Assembly (NCBI GenBank): GCA_002306745.1
Contig: DBSW01000048.1
Span: 1-15,886, forward strand
Reading direction: 5' to 3'
From: Dehalococcoidia bacterium UBA1332
Lineage (GTDB): Bacteria; Chloroflexota; Dehalococcoidia; Lucifugimonadales; Lucifugimonadaceae
Length of the DNA stretch: 15,886 bases
In this document: positions 1 through 7,129 of the stretch, one piece after another
How positions within the stretch are numbered: the stretch's first letter is position 1
How the letters are laid out: every line of letters begins with the position of its first letter
Position numbers and translations under genes: made by a program
The notes under the pieces: generated by a model
The model's database searches: none
The model's input: the letters and a program-made list of their open reading frames with translations, nothing else
Told to the model about the DNA's origin: nothing

Positions 1-2
1 TT

Positions 3-761
3 TATAATTCTCTAAAGTACGTAGGCATTGATCCGGGAATGTCGGCTGAAGAAATGGTTTCAAAAACTCGTGAAGTTCTTGATGCAAATCTTCATCTGCT
101 AGGACCCGACGATGATTTTTGGGTAGGGCAACGTGTTTCGCGTGGCGTTGATTTGGTTGGCGGTGACATGTGGGAGACTGCTGGTGGACCTAACGTAATT
201 ATCGAATGTGCCCCGCTGCCACTTAAGCCTCGCGCAAGGCTTTATAAAGATGGTATTGATGTACTGGTTCCTTCCGTTCGTCGTACACCGCCCGAGGCAT
301 TGAGTCCTCGAGCAAAATCTCATAATTATCTGAATTTAATAATGGCTGATATGGAAGCTAAGGCTCAAGATCCTGAGGCATGGGCAATACTCCTTGATAC
401 CCGAGGTTTTCTGACTGAGGGCATCGGTTCAAATATCTTCACAGTAAAAGATGGCGTTATTTACACACCTAAAGAACAGTATGTTTTAGGTGGTATATCT
501 CGTGAAACGGCGATTGAAATGGCTGAACGTATTGATGTCCCGGTCGTCACTAAAGACATAGATCTTTTCGATGCAATGACCGCTGATGAGATATTTCTTA
601 CTTCTACTTCACTCTGTATATGCGGTGTTCGCACCTTTCAGGGAAGAGAGATTGGTGATGGTACTGCTGCTGGTCCAATCACCAAGGCATTAATGGAGGA
701 ATATGTAGATTTTGTTGAATACGACTGGATTGGGCAGTATTTAAAGAGATTAGAGAACTAA
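3..761 (+). CDS. Class IV (fold-type IV) PLP aminotransferase, BCAT-like, 5' end cut by window edge
   Basis: This is a PLP-dependent transaminase of the branched-chain aminotransferase / D-amino-acid transaminase / aminodeoxychorismate lyase superfamily, and is cytoplasmic. The frame is open from base 3 with no stop, and the codons before the ATG at 39 read YNSLKYVGIDPG, which matches the family's helix-and-loop region. That ATG is therefore internal, and roughly 50-60 N-terminal residues lie outside the window. Counting from that Met, the motif RAKSHNYLN contains the probable Schiff-base lysine (Lys93, bases 315-317). LLDTRGFLTEGIGSNIF follows, the conserved segment with the PLP-contacting Glu. 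The end of the family fold (TADEIFLTSTSLCICGVRTF, then a G-x-ITK stretch) is present, so the C terminus is complete. The next gene starts two bases after the stop, which suggests a shared transcript. Branched-chain versus D-amino-acid specificity cannot be assigned. The superfamily is certain. Confidence 0.9.
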   Translation, partial: YNSLKYVGIDPGMSAEEMVSKTREVLDANLHLLGPDDDFWVGQRVSRGVDLVGGDMWETAGGPNVIIECAPLPLKPRARLYKDGIDVLVPSVRRTPPEALSPRAKSHNYLNLIMADMEAKAQDPEAWAILLDTRGFLTEGIGSNIFTVKDGVIYTPKEQYVLGGISRETAIEMAERIDVPVVTKDIDLFDAMTADEIFLTSTSLCICGVRTFQGREIGDGTAAGPITKALMEEYVDFVEYDWIGQYLKRLEN

Positions 762-763
762 TT

Positions 764-1912
764 TTGGATTCAGCAAAATCCTTGTATCTTCCCGCGCATG
801 GTGAGTGGGAGCGAAGATCAGCTGAGGCTCAAGGAGTTAATCAACAAGCCCTTGATCAGGCCGTCCAGTTCGCGCTAAATAATGAAATCAAGTGGCCTCT
901 GGACACTAGTAAAGGGAACGTTGGTCAAGACGCTCCCGAATGGTCTGCAAAGCTAGGCCCGTTTAAAGATCGTGGTGGATCCGCAGGTATTGTAGTTAAG
1001 GGTGGCTATATTATTGCTGAATGGGGTGATGTTGAACGCGTCGACCTGACTTTTAGCGCAACAAAAAGTTATTTGGCGACTTTGGCAGGATTGGCATACG
1101 ATCGCGGCATGATAAAGAGTTTGCGAGATGCCGTTATTAGTTATGAAACAGGCAAGTTGATATTAAGCGTTGATACTGGCGATCCTGTTGACGGTTTTGA
1201 TACTGACCAAAATCGTGAGATTACCTGGGAGCATTTGTTGCAGCAAACTTCAGAATGGGAAGGTACTCTTTTTACAAAACCAGACATTGTCGATTGGAAT
1301 AGAAACCTGGATCCTGAGGGGATGGGTGGAAGTGGGGATTTTTCTCGTCCCGTCCGTAATTCTCCGGGTGACCATTGGGAGTATAACGACGTGCGGGTAA
1401 ACCGAACGGCGCTTGCTCTGCTTTCCGTCTGGGGAGAGTCTTTATCGGATGTTCTTTGCCGTGAAGTAATGAATCCGATTGGCGCATCTGACACATGGGA
1501 GTGGCATGGCTATGGGCTGCACTCCGAAGTGGATATTGATGGTGAAGTTATTGAATCTGTGTCCGGGGGCGCACATTGGGGTGGGGGTCTTTGGATTAGC
1601 GCCCTTGACCATGCTAGGTTTGGCCTCTTGTATCTTAATCGTGGTAAGTGGGGTGGCGATCAGATCATATCCGAACAATGGATAGATATGATGACAGCAC
1701 CGTGCGAAAAGAACGAGCAGTACGGGTATATGTGGTGGCTTAATACTGGGCATAAGCGTTACGGAAAACATGCGTCTCAATCTGTGTTTGCAGCATCAGG
1801 TGCTGGCGGTAATTGCGTTGTAATAGATCCTGAAAAGGATCTGGTGGTAGTTACACGTTGGTGTGAAAACGTTGTCGGTGTTGTAGATCTGGTTGCTCGA
1901 GCAGTTAACTGA
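764..1912 (+). CDS. Beta-lactamase-fold serine hydrolase (S12 / class C-like family)
   Basis: This 382-residue protein belongs to the penicillin-binding / class C beta-lactamase superfamily, which includes esterases, D-aminopeptidases and amide hydrolases. The nucleophile motif SxxK is SATK at residues 98-101, inside TFSATKSYLATLAGLAYDRG. The second-motif tyrosine is in WEYNDVRVN (Tyr207), with Asp where many relatives have the Asn of YxN. A glycine-rich AASGAGGN near the C terminus takes the place of the third (KTG/HxG) motif. No signal peptide or membrane segment is visible, so the enzyme is probably cytoplasmic and unlikely to be a true periplasmic beta-lactamase. The start is TTG, two bases after the aminotransferase stop. 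No in-frame ATG or GTG gives a better start, so translational coupling is likely. The neighbours (aminotransferase, EamA exporter) suggest hydrolysis of an amino-acid amide or ester, which is inference only. Confidence 0.87.
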   Translation: MDSAKSLYLPAHGEWERRSAEAQGVNQQALDQAVQFALNNEIKWPLDTSKGNVGQDAPEWSAKLGPFKDRGGSAGIVVKGGYIIAEWGDVERVDLTFSATKSYLATLAGLAYDRGMIKSLRDAVISYETGKLILSVDTGDPVDGFDTDQNREITWEHLLQQTSEWEGTLFTKPDIVDWNRNLDPEGMGGSGDFSRPVRNSPGDHWEYNDVRVNRTALALLSVWGESLSDVLCREVMNPIGASDTWEWHGYGLHSEVDIDGEVIESVSGGAHWGGGLWISALDHARFGLLYLNRGKWGGDQIISEQWIDMMTAPCEKNEQYGYMWWLNTGHKRYGKHASQSVFAASGAGGNCVVIDPEKDLVVVTRWCENVVGVVDLVARAVN

Positions 1913-1924
1913 TCGCGAAAATCT

Positions 1925-2881
1925 ATGACCATACCTAGATCTCAAACATCATTTAAGGCTTCAGTTGAGCAAGTCCCTTTTATTGACGGACGTCGCCCGC
2001 TTTCACTGAAAGCGGGAGCTCTTGCTCTCACACTGTCCACTATGTGGGCTGGTAATCCTGTTGCGAATAAAGCGGGTCTTGAGGATGCAGGACCTCTACG
2101 GCTTGGATATTTACGATTTATTCTCGGTGCAATAGTCGTACTTATTTACGCAATTTTGACTAAGCAATCATTCAGAGTGAACAAATATGAATGGATCCCG
2201 CTGGTTTTACTGGGGATTCTGTTCACCGTTCAACTGGCATTCATGAATATTGGTCAGGATTTCACTACAGCCGGACATGCAGTCATTGTGATGACAACAT
2301 TTCCGTTATGGACTGGAGTTTTTGCCCACTTCTTTGTACCTGGTGATAGATTGTCTCGTTCTCGAATACTTGGAACGCTGGTTGCGTATTCAGGTGTAGT
2401 TGCCGTTTTTTATAAAGGTTTTGCCGAATCTAGCTTTGATTTCCTTTTAGGTGACTTGCTACTTCTTATGTCTGCTGTTTTGCTTGGCGCACGCCAGGTA
2501 TATATCTCTGAGTTAGGTCAGGGGATACCACAACACAAACTACTGATGGCACAAGGTGTGTTTGGAATATTCACATTCCTGATTGCTAGTTTGATCTTTG
2601 AGTCTCAAGAAGGATTTGTTGTCACAACTCCATTGGTTATATCGTTGTTTTATACGGGCGTATTGATAGCCGGGTTAGGATTTTTTGGTCAGAGTTGGCT
2701 TTTGATACGTTACTTGCCATCACGTGTGACCGTTATATCGCTTAGCCAGCCGATTTTCGGAGTTTTATTTAGTTGGTGGATTCTGGGTGAATCAATTGGT
2801 GGTGAACTGTATATAGGAGCCATATTAGTGATTTTTGGTTCAGCACTTGCACAGAGGCAGGGTAAGCTGAAGGTGGAGTAA
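1925..2881 (+). CDS. EamA/DMT-superfamily membrane transporter
   Basis: This 318-residue inner-membrane protein has about ten hydrophobic segments arranged as two EamA repeats (roughly residues 26-160 and 172-310). The first repeat carries TMWAGNPVANKAG followed by LRLGYLRFILGA, the usual pattern of drug/metabolite transporters. The second ends with SLSQPIFGVLFSWWILGE, the diagnostic Pro-containing helix and WxxLGE motif. A hydrophilic N-terminal tail of about 25 residues precedes the first helix. It begins 12 bases after the hydrolase stop with an ATG but no strong ribosome-binding site, as expected for a coupled operon gene. Family members typically export amino acids or small metabolites. 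Export of a product of the two upstream enzymes is plausible but not shown. The family call is secure and the substrate unknown. Confidence 0.92.
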   Translation: MTIPRSQTSFKASVEQVPFIDGRRPLSLKAGALALTLSTMWAGNPVANKAGLEDAGPLRLGYLRFILGAIVVLIYAILTKQSFRVNKYEWIPLVLLGILFTVQLAFMNIGQDFTTAGHAVIVMTTFPLWTGVFAHFFVPGDRLSRSRILGTLVAYSGVVAVFYKGFAESSFDFLLGDLLLLMSAVLLGARQVYISELGQGIPQHKLLMAQGVFGIFTFLIASLIFESQEGFVVTTPLVISLFYTGVLIAGLGFFGQSWLLIRYLPSRVTVISLSQPIFGVLFSWWILGESIGGELYIGAILVIFGSALAQRQGKLKVE

Positions 2882-2972
2882 CCAAAAAATCTCAGTGATC
2901 ATTTTTCGACATGTTAGATATGCGTTCAGAGATATGCACGAGTTATTGGATATGTAAAATTCTGAATTGCAG

Positions 2973-3701
2973 ATGACAGAGAATCATTCAATAGCATCAG
3001 GAAGCGACGGAGTATCGAGGCTTATCGATACTGCGGAAACTTCTGGAATAACTCGACTTAGCAGAACTGATAGTGAAAGTGAGGGTGAGCACTTACGAAG
3101 GGTTGCAGAAGAGTTGAGTGGATCTGGTGAAAATCGCCTCAGAGTTCTGGAGTCCTTGCTGTCAGACCGAAATTTTTCAACGCGACTGGAGGCTGCATTC
3201 GAATTAGGTAAGATTGGGTCTTTTAAGTCGATTGTCATACTTCGTAATCTTCTCTTGTCTCAGGATGAATCAAGTTGGCAAATTGCGATACATGGTCTTA
3301 GAAAGGGCGGATCCAGAGAAGGTTGGTTGTGTCTAGAAAGTGTCGCTATGGATGATGCTAAGCGTCTTGATCCTTCCAATTTTAAGGTGTCTGAGCTTTC
3401 GTTCAGGCGTCTTATGGCAATGGGCAGAACCAAGATGATGGATCGACTTTTCAGAGCAGCAGATGGGCACTCAAGATCGATTTCAGGTGATGTCGCTAGG
3501 CATTTTTTAGTTAAAGCTGTTTCTACTCTGCCGTATCAACACAAAGAAGTTATGGAGCACAGGCTCGGCATCATCACAGGTGTTTCCGCAACGCCTTATG
3601 CTACAGCCGATGCCTTAGGAATCGATTTAGAACAAGTGCGTGCGCTTGAGCTTGAGGCATGGAACTTTATTCATTCACCGATCCAAACAATCATTGAGTA
3701 G
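2973..3701 (+). CDS. HEAT-repeat-like protein with C-terminal sigma-70 region 4-like HTH
   Basis: This 242-residue soluble protein is not a family I can name. Residues 1-45 are polar and probably disordered (Ser, Glu and Asp rich). Residues 54-125 form amphipathic helix pairs of the HEAT/armadillo kind: RLRVLESLLSD, TRLEAAFELGKIG, SIVILRNLLLSQ, SWQIAIHGLRKGG. Residues 185-236 align without gaps with sigma-70 region 4 as I recall it from RpoD: LPxxxxEVMxxRLGI, an ATADALGI helix, then LEQVRALELEAWNFIHSP, matching the RERIRQIEAKALRKLRHP recognition-helix pattern. No sigma region 2 or 3 is present, so it cannot be an ordinary sigma factor. A role touching RNA polymerase or promoter -35 DNA is inferred. 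The ATG at 2973 is preferred to an in-frame TTG six bases upstream; neither has a clear ribosome-binding site. The gene stands alone between the EamA and MFS genes, with gaps of 91 and 86 bases. Confidence 0.8.
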   Translation: MTENHSIASGSDGVSRLIDTAETSGITRLSRTDSESEGEHLRRVAEELSGSGENRLRVLESLLSDRNFSTRLEAAFELGKIGSFKSIVILRNLLLSQDESSWQIAIHGLRKGGSREGWLCLESVAMDDAKRLDPSNFKVSELSFRRLMAMGRTKMMDRLFRAADGHSRSISGDVARHFLVKAVSTLPYQHKEVMEHRLGIITGVSATPYATADALGIDLEQVRALELEAWNFIHSPIQTIIE

Positions 3702-3787
3702 ATTTCGACATAAATTGCATAAACATTGATCAACAAGTTGAAATTTACACGGACACGGCTGTGCAGCGCTATACAGGCATCCCGTTA

Positions 3788-5002
3788 ATGGCTTCCTCTT
3801 TATTTTCTGCATTCCGTTCACTCAATAATCGTAACTTTCGTTATTTGTGGTTTGGTCAACTACTTTCTGCTACTGCGATGCACGCCGACATGGTCGCGCG
3901 TAGTTGGCTAGTTTGGGAGCTTACTGGATCTTCAACTTCTGTTGCATCAGTGCTTATAGTTAGAGCAGTTCCGATGTTGCTGTTAGGGCTGATTGGTGGT
4001 GTTGCAGCAGACCGTTTCAATCGCCGTAATCTCCTTTTTTTAATACAGATTTGGACCATGCTTATGCATGTGATTATGGCCTTAGTATTAATGGCTGGAA
4101 TTGTTGAGATGTGGCATGTTTACGTGCTCGCATTTGGTCTGGGTGCTGGAATGGCGATGAATCAACCCGTGCGTACATCGATAATTCCGAATCTAGTGGA
4201 TCAGAGTTACATGGTTAACGCCATGTCGCTTAACTCCATTGCGATTAATAGCACTCGACTCGTAGGGCCTGCACTTATAGCTTTGTTGATTGCGGCAACT
4301 GATGTCGGATGGGCGTACGTATGGTCGGCTGGCGCTTATGTATTAGTTCTTCTGACGACTGCTCAGATTAAGATTCCGACGGTATCTGTAACAGGTAAAC
4401 GGCTCAATCCATTCACACAGCTTATAGAAGGTTTTGTATATATTGGCAGGAACAGAGTCATACTCGCTCTTGTCTTACTTGGACTCGGACCTCTCGCGAT
4501 TGGATTCTCTCATCAAACATTGCTTCCTCAACTTGTAGAAGAAGAGTTTGGGGCAGGGGTCGGACTTATGGGTATACTGACATCCGTTGGGGCCGTTGGT
4601 GGGCTCAGCGGCGGATTGTTCATAGCGTCACGTCGAACGGTTTCATACAAAGGGCGATTGATGCTTTTTTCTTCTATTTCATATGGGTTGGCATTGCTTG
4701 GTTTTGCCGGTGCTAATTTTTTGTGGATGGCATTTCCTTTGATTATTTGGATTGGCATTTCTCAGACAATATTTAGAGCAGGTAATAGTGCCACTTTGAT
4801 GGAAATCGCTCCTGATCGTTTACGTGGCCGAATAATTTCAGCGACTCTACTCGATACTGCACTTTCTCCTGCTGCAGGGCTCGCAGCCGGCTACGCTGCA
4901 GATAATTACGGAGTTAGTGCTGGATATGTCCTTTTGTCTGTGGGTTGCCTGAGCATTGTTGTGTTGACGTTGCTGGTTTATCCCAACATACGTCAACTTT
5001 AG
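3788..5002 (+). CDS. Major facilitator superfamily permease, EntS/MFS_3-like exporter type
   Basis: This inner-membrane transporter has about 404 residues and twelve predicted hydrophobic helices. The N terminus MASSLFSAFRSLNNRNFRYLWFGQLLS is the usual opening of the EntS-like (MFS_3/transmembrane effector) branch. The loop after helix 2 carries the MFS motif A equivalent, GLIGGVAADRFNRRN. A second conserved loop, PDRLRGRIISA, precedes the last helices, followed by the small-residue-rich GLAAGYAADNYG. The ATG at 3788 is chosen because it gives this canonical N terminus. An in-frame GTG at 3761 would add nine polar residues and cannot be excluded. Relatives mostly export siderophores, drugs or metabolites, so this is not a strong candidate for sugar uptake despite the catabolic genes downstream. 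The substrate is unknown. Confidence 0.9.
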   Translation: MASSLFSAFRSLNNRNFRYLWFGQLLSATAMHADMVARSWLVWELTGSSTSVASVLIVRAVPMLLLGLIGGVAADRFNRRNLLFLIQIWTMLMHVIMALVLMAGIVEMWHVYVLAFGLGAGMAMNQPVRTSIIPNLVDQSYMVNAMSLNSIAINSTRLVGPALIALLIAATDVGWAYVWSAGAYVLVLLTTAQIKIPTVSVTGKRLNPFTQLIEGFVYIGRNRVILALVLLGLGPLAIGFSHQTLLPQLVEEEFGAGVGLMGILTSVGAVGGLSGGLFIASRRTVSYKGRLMLFSSISYGLALLGFAGANFLWMAFPLIIWIGISQTIFRAGNSATLMEIAPDRLRGRIISATLLDTALSPAAGLAAGYAADNYGVSAGYVLLSVGCLSIVVLTLLVYPNIRQL

Positions 5003-5101
5003 TTTCTATCGGTTTCATCTGGCCGAAGGTAATATTTTGTAGTTTATTGGTGTTCTAGTCTTATAGAAAATAGCTAAAAAAGCGATCAAAAAAATTAAAT
5101 T

Positions 5102-6250
5102 ATGAAAATTACTGATATCAAAACGTTTGTTGTAAGAGGAGGGCATCGTAATTGGGTGTTCTGCAAAGTTGAAACAGACGAAAATATTCATGGTTGGGGC
5201 GAGGGTTCGCTTGAGCGACACGAGTTTGCCGTTGAGTCCGGAATAAAGTTGCTCGCAGAGCGATTAGTAGGAAATGATCCCACACAGATTGAGCGAAACT
5301 GGCAGATCATGTATCGCCATGGTTTTTGGCGCGGTGGTGTCGTTATGGGCTCTGCGATGGCTGCAATCGATATTGCTCTATGGGACTTGACAGGCAAGGT
5401 GTACAACCTCCCGATATACAAGATGCTTGGTGGTGCTGTTAGAGATAGAGTACGCGCTTATACACATGCTGATGATTTGAGAGGAGGATGGGACCAAGTC
5501 GATAAAGGCTTTTCCGCTTACAAGACGGGTGGATGGAAGATCGAAAAAAACTCGTTTCATGAAAAAGATGTTGTCGAGGATCTATATGAGAAAATCAAGT
5601 CTATGCGGGAATATCTTGGGCCTGAGACTCTCATAATGATTGATAATCATGGGAGGTCCCGACCATCTGTTGCGATACGTCAGATGGAGGCTGTTCAAGA
5701 GTTTGATATCACTTTTTTTGAAGAACCAATCCCACCAGACAACCTTGATGCGATGGAGCAGATTAGAAATTCAGGAATTCGAATGGATATAGCAACCGGT
5801 GAACGCTTGTTCTTCCGTTATGGATTTAGAGATATTCTGCATCGTCGCCTCACTGACGTTATTCAACCTGATATCGCACATACAGGTGGTATTTCTGAGA
5901 TCAAGCGAATAGCTTCTATGGCAGAGATCGAATACATCAAGTTTGCACCTCATAATCCCAATGGACCAATAGCGTCTGCTGCCTCTTTACACGTATGCGC
6001 TACGGTTCCAAATTTTTTGATTCTAGAGACAGCTCGTGATATGCCTTGGAACGATAAAATTCAGACAAATCCATTAGTTATTAAAGATGGATATTTCGAG
6101 TTGCCAACTGACTCAGGTTTAGGTACTGATCTTGATGAAGAAGTTCTCTGCACGCGACCTCTAAAACAAGAAGATTCGGAACGTAGCGGAAATGCTGGTG
6201 GTGATTCGGGAAGCTGGAACGCCGAAGATGGTTCTCCAGCGGATGTATAG
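5102..6250 (+). CDS. Enolase-superfamily sugar-acid dehydratase, D-galactonate dehydratase-like
   Basis: Members abstract a proton alpha to a carboxylate and eliminate water, turning aldonic acids into 2-keto-3-deoxy acids in the cytoplasm. The 382 residues align along their length with DgoD-type enzymes. An N-terminal capping domain (ETDENIHGWGEGSLE, QIMYRHGFWRGG, SAMAAIDIALWDLTGK) precedes a TIM barrel. Expected Mg2+ ligands are Asp181 (in IDNHGR), Glu207 (in FFEEP) and Glu234 (in ATGER). Catalytic histidines are His183 of the DNH motif and His284 of APHNP. The spacing from Asp181 to Glu207 equals that of E. coli DgoD (183 to 209). QPDIAHTGGISE is the usual sixth-strand motif. The C-terminal W-x-x-EDGS-x-AD tail also resembles the DgoD end. 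The start has no clear ribosome-binding site. Substrate could be galactonate, another aldonate or an unlisted acid. Confidence 0.9.
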   Translation: MKITDIKTFVVRGGHRNWVFCKVETDENIHGWGEGSLERHEFAVESGIKLLAERLVGNDPTQIERNWQIMYRHGFWRGGVVMGSAMAAIDIALWDLTGKVYNLPIYKMLGGAVRDRVRAYTHADDLRGGWDQVDKGFSAYKTGGWKIEKNSFHEKDVVEDLYEKIKSMREYLGPETLIMIDNHGRSRPSVAIRQMEAVQEFDITFFEEPIPPDNLDAMEQIRNSGIRMDIATGERLFFRYGFRDILHRRLTDVIQPDIAHTGGISEIKRIASMAEIEYIKFAPHNPNGPIASAASLHVCATVPNFLILETARDMPWNDKIQTNPLVIKDGYFELPTDSGLGTDLDEEVLCTRPLKQEDSERSGNAGGDSGSWNAEDGSPADV

Positions 6251-6304
6251 ATAACGTCTTCTGTATTTAGTGACTCATTTCAGGGTGATGTTTAAGGTTC
6301 TAGT

Positions 6305-6985
6305 ATGACAAATCAGAAATTTCGCGCTGCATTGTTCGATATGGACGATACGCTTATCGATCGTCAGGCGGCATATGAAGCTGTTTACCGTCTGTTTTAC
6401 GACCAGCAGGATGCCGTCAACTCATTAACGCCGTGGGCAGAAGCAATTGATTACTTCTGGTCCCTTTCACCAAATAATGCACACGACTCTAGAAGTGCAA
6501 TAGAAGAGATACAAAATAAGTGGCCTGATGTGGTGAGTGATCCTGAAACTCATTACAGATTTTACTTTTCAAATATGGTCAGGCTGGTAGAAATGTTGCC
6601 AGGAGTTGAAGAGTTCGTGAAGTGTTTAAATGATTCTGAAATTAGCTGGGGAATTGTGACAAACGGGGATCAATTCCAGCATCAAAAAGCTGAGAATACG
6701 GGTCTCGACAAGACTTCACCGTTTGTTTTAGCGTCGAAATTATTTGGTGTGGATAAGCCAGCCCCTGAAATATTTTTAGAAGCAGTTAGATTGCTTGATG
6801 TTAAAGATCTTCAAGCTCACGAGGTACTTTTTGTTGGTGACAATCCATACACAGACATATTAGGTGCCAATGCCGTTGGTATGAAAACGGCCTGGATTTG
6901 TATGGGTAGGGAGTTCCCTGATGATGTACCTGCCCCAGATTATATTGTTGAGCATGTTAGCGGACTTAAGCGTTTGCTGATCTAA
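6305..6985 (+). CDS. HAD-superfamily hydrolase (phosphatase-like)
   Basis: This is a 226-residue cytoplasmic haloacid-dehalogenase-like hydrolase, probably a small-molecule phosphatase. Motif I is FDMDDT, with nucleophile Asp12 and general acid/base Asp14. Motif II is VTNGD (Thr119), motif III is Lys151 in VDKPAPEIF, and motif IV is VGDNPYTDILGA with Asp179 and Asp184 for Mg2+. A helical C1-type cap lies between motifs I and II (about residues 18-95), as in phosphoglycolate-phosphatase and YjjG/Gph-like members. AAGG-like sequence (AAGG) seven bases before the ATG is a reasonable ribosome-binding site. It follows the dehydratase by 54 bases on the same strand, so it may dephosphorylate an intermediate of the same pathway. 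Its substrate cannot be told from sequence, and HAD context is often misleading. Confidence 0.9.
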   Translation: MTNQKFRAALFDMDDTLIDRQAAYEAVYRLFYDQQDAVNSLTPWAEAIDYFWSLSPNNAHDSRSAIEEIQNKWPDVVSDPETHYRFYFSNMVRLVEMLPGVEEFVKCLNDSEISWGIVTNGDQFQHQKAENTGLDKTSPFVLASKLFGVDKPAPEIFLEAVRLLDVKDLQAHEVLFVGDNPYTDILGANAVGMKTAWICMGREFPDDVPAPDYIVEHVSGLKRLLI

Positions 6986-7066
6986 TCTTTACAATCGTGT
7001 TACGACAAACTTATATAGTCAATTCGTAACTCACATTCACTGATTGTCACAGGGTAATTTGAATTG

Positions 7067-7106
7067 GGTTTAGAATGCAGTTTTCGATGACGTTGCATTC
7101 TGAATC
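7067..7106 (+). promoter_or_regulatory. Long imperfect inverted repeat in the leader of the Gfo/Idh/MocA gene
   Basis: AGAATGCA (7072-7079) and TGCATTCT (7094-7101) are exact reverse complements around a 14-base spacer. Pairing extends outward to 7067 and 7106 with two G-T pairs, giving a possible 13-pair RNA stem. It ends 24 bases before the TTG start, just ahead of the ribosome-binding site. It could be a DNA operator for a dimeric regulator, a leader hairpin, or a terminator-like structure. No run of T follows immediately, although ATTTTTAAAGG comes soon after. Confidence 0.45.
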
Positions 7107-7114
7107 ATTTTTAA

Positions 7115-7120
7115 AGGTGG
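7115..7120 (+). promoter_or_regulatory. Ribosome-binding site supporting the TTG start at 7130
   Basis: AGGTGG lies nine bases before the TTG at 7130. It supports this non-ATG start, which also gives the expected Rossmann N terminus (FGVAVLGTGRLG). Confidence 0.6.
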
Positions 7121-7129
7121 TCCATAACA

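Noticed and set aside
39..41. ATG at 39 as the true start of the aminotransferase
   Set aside because: The frame stays open to the window edge and the upstream codons (YNSLKYVGIDPG) match the family, so the gene begins outside the window.
1141..1780. Long open frames antisense or out of frame within the serine hydrolase gene
   Set aside because: They overlap a gene with clear catalytic motifs, show no family features and have no start signals.
764..1912. Annotating the serine hydrolase as an antibiotic-resistance beta-lactamase
   Set aside because: It lacks a signal peptide and the canonical YxN and KTG motifs; the broader S12-type hydrolase call is safer.
2973..3701. Calling the HEAT/sigma-4 protein a sigma factor
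   Set aside because: No region 2 or region 3 sequence is present, so core promoter melting functions are missing.
5003..5069. TTTCTAT and ATAGAAA as a hairpin between the MFS and dehydratase genes
   Set aside because: The 7-base AT-rich arms are 53 bases apart, which is easily chance.
6149..6250. Low-complexity tail of the dehydratase as a novel extension
   Set aside because: The end (W-x-x-EDGS-x-AD) resembles the usual C terminus of DgoD-like enzymes; only the linker before it is poorly conserved.
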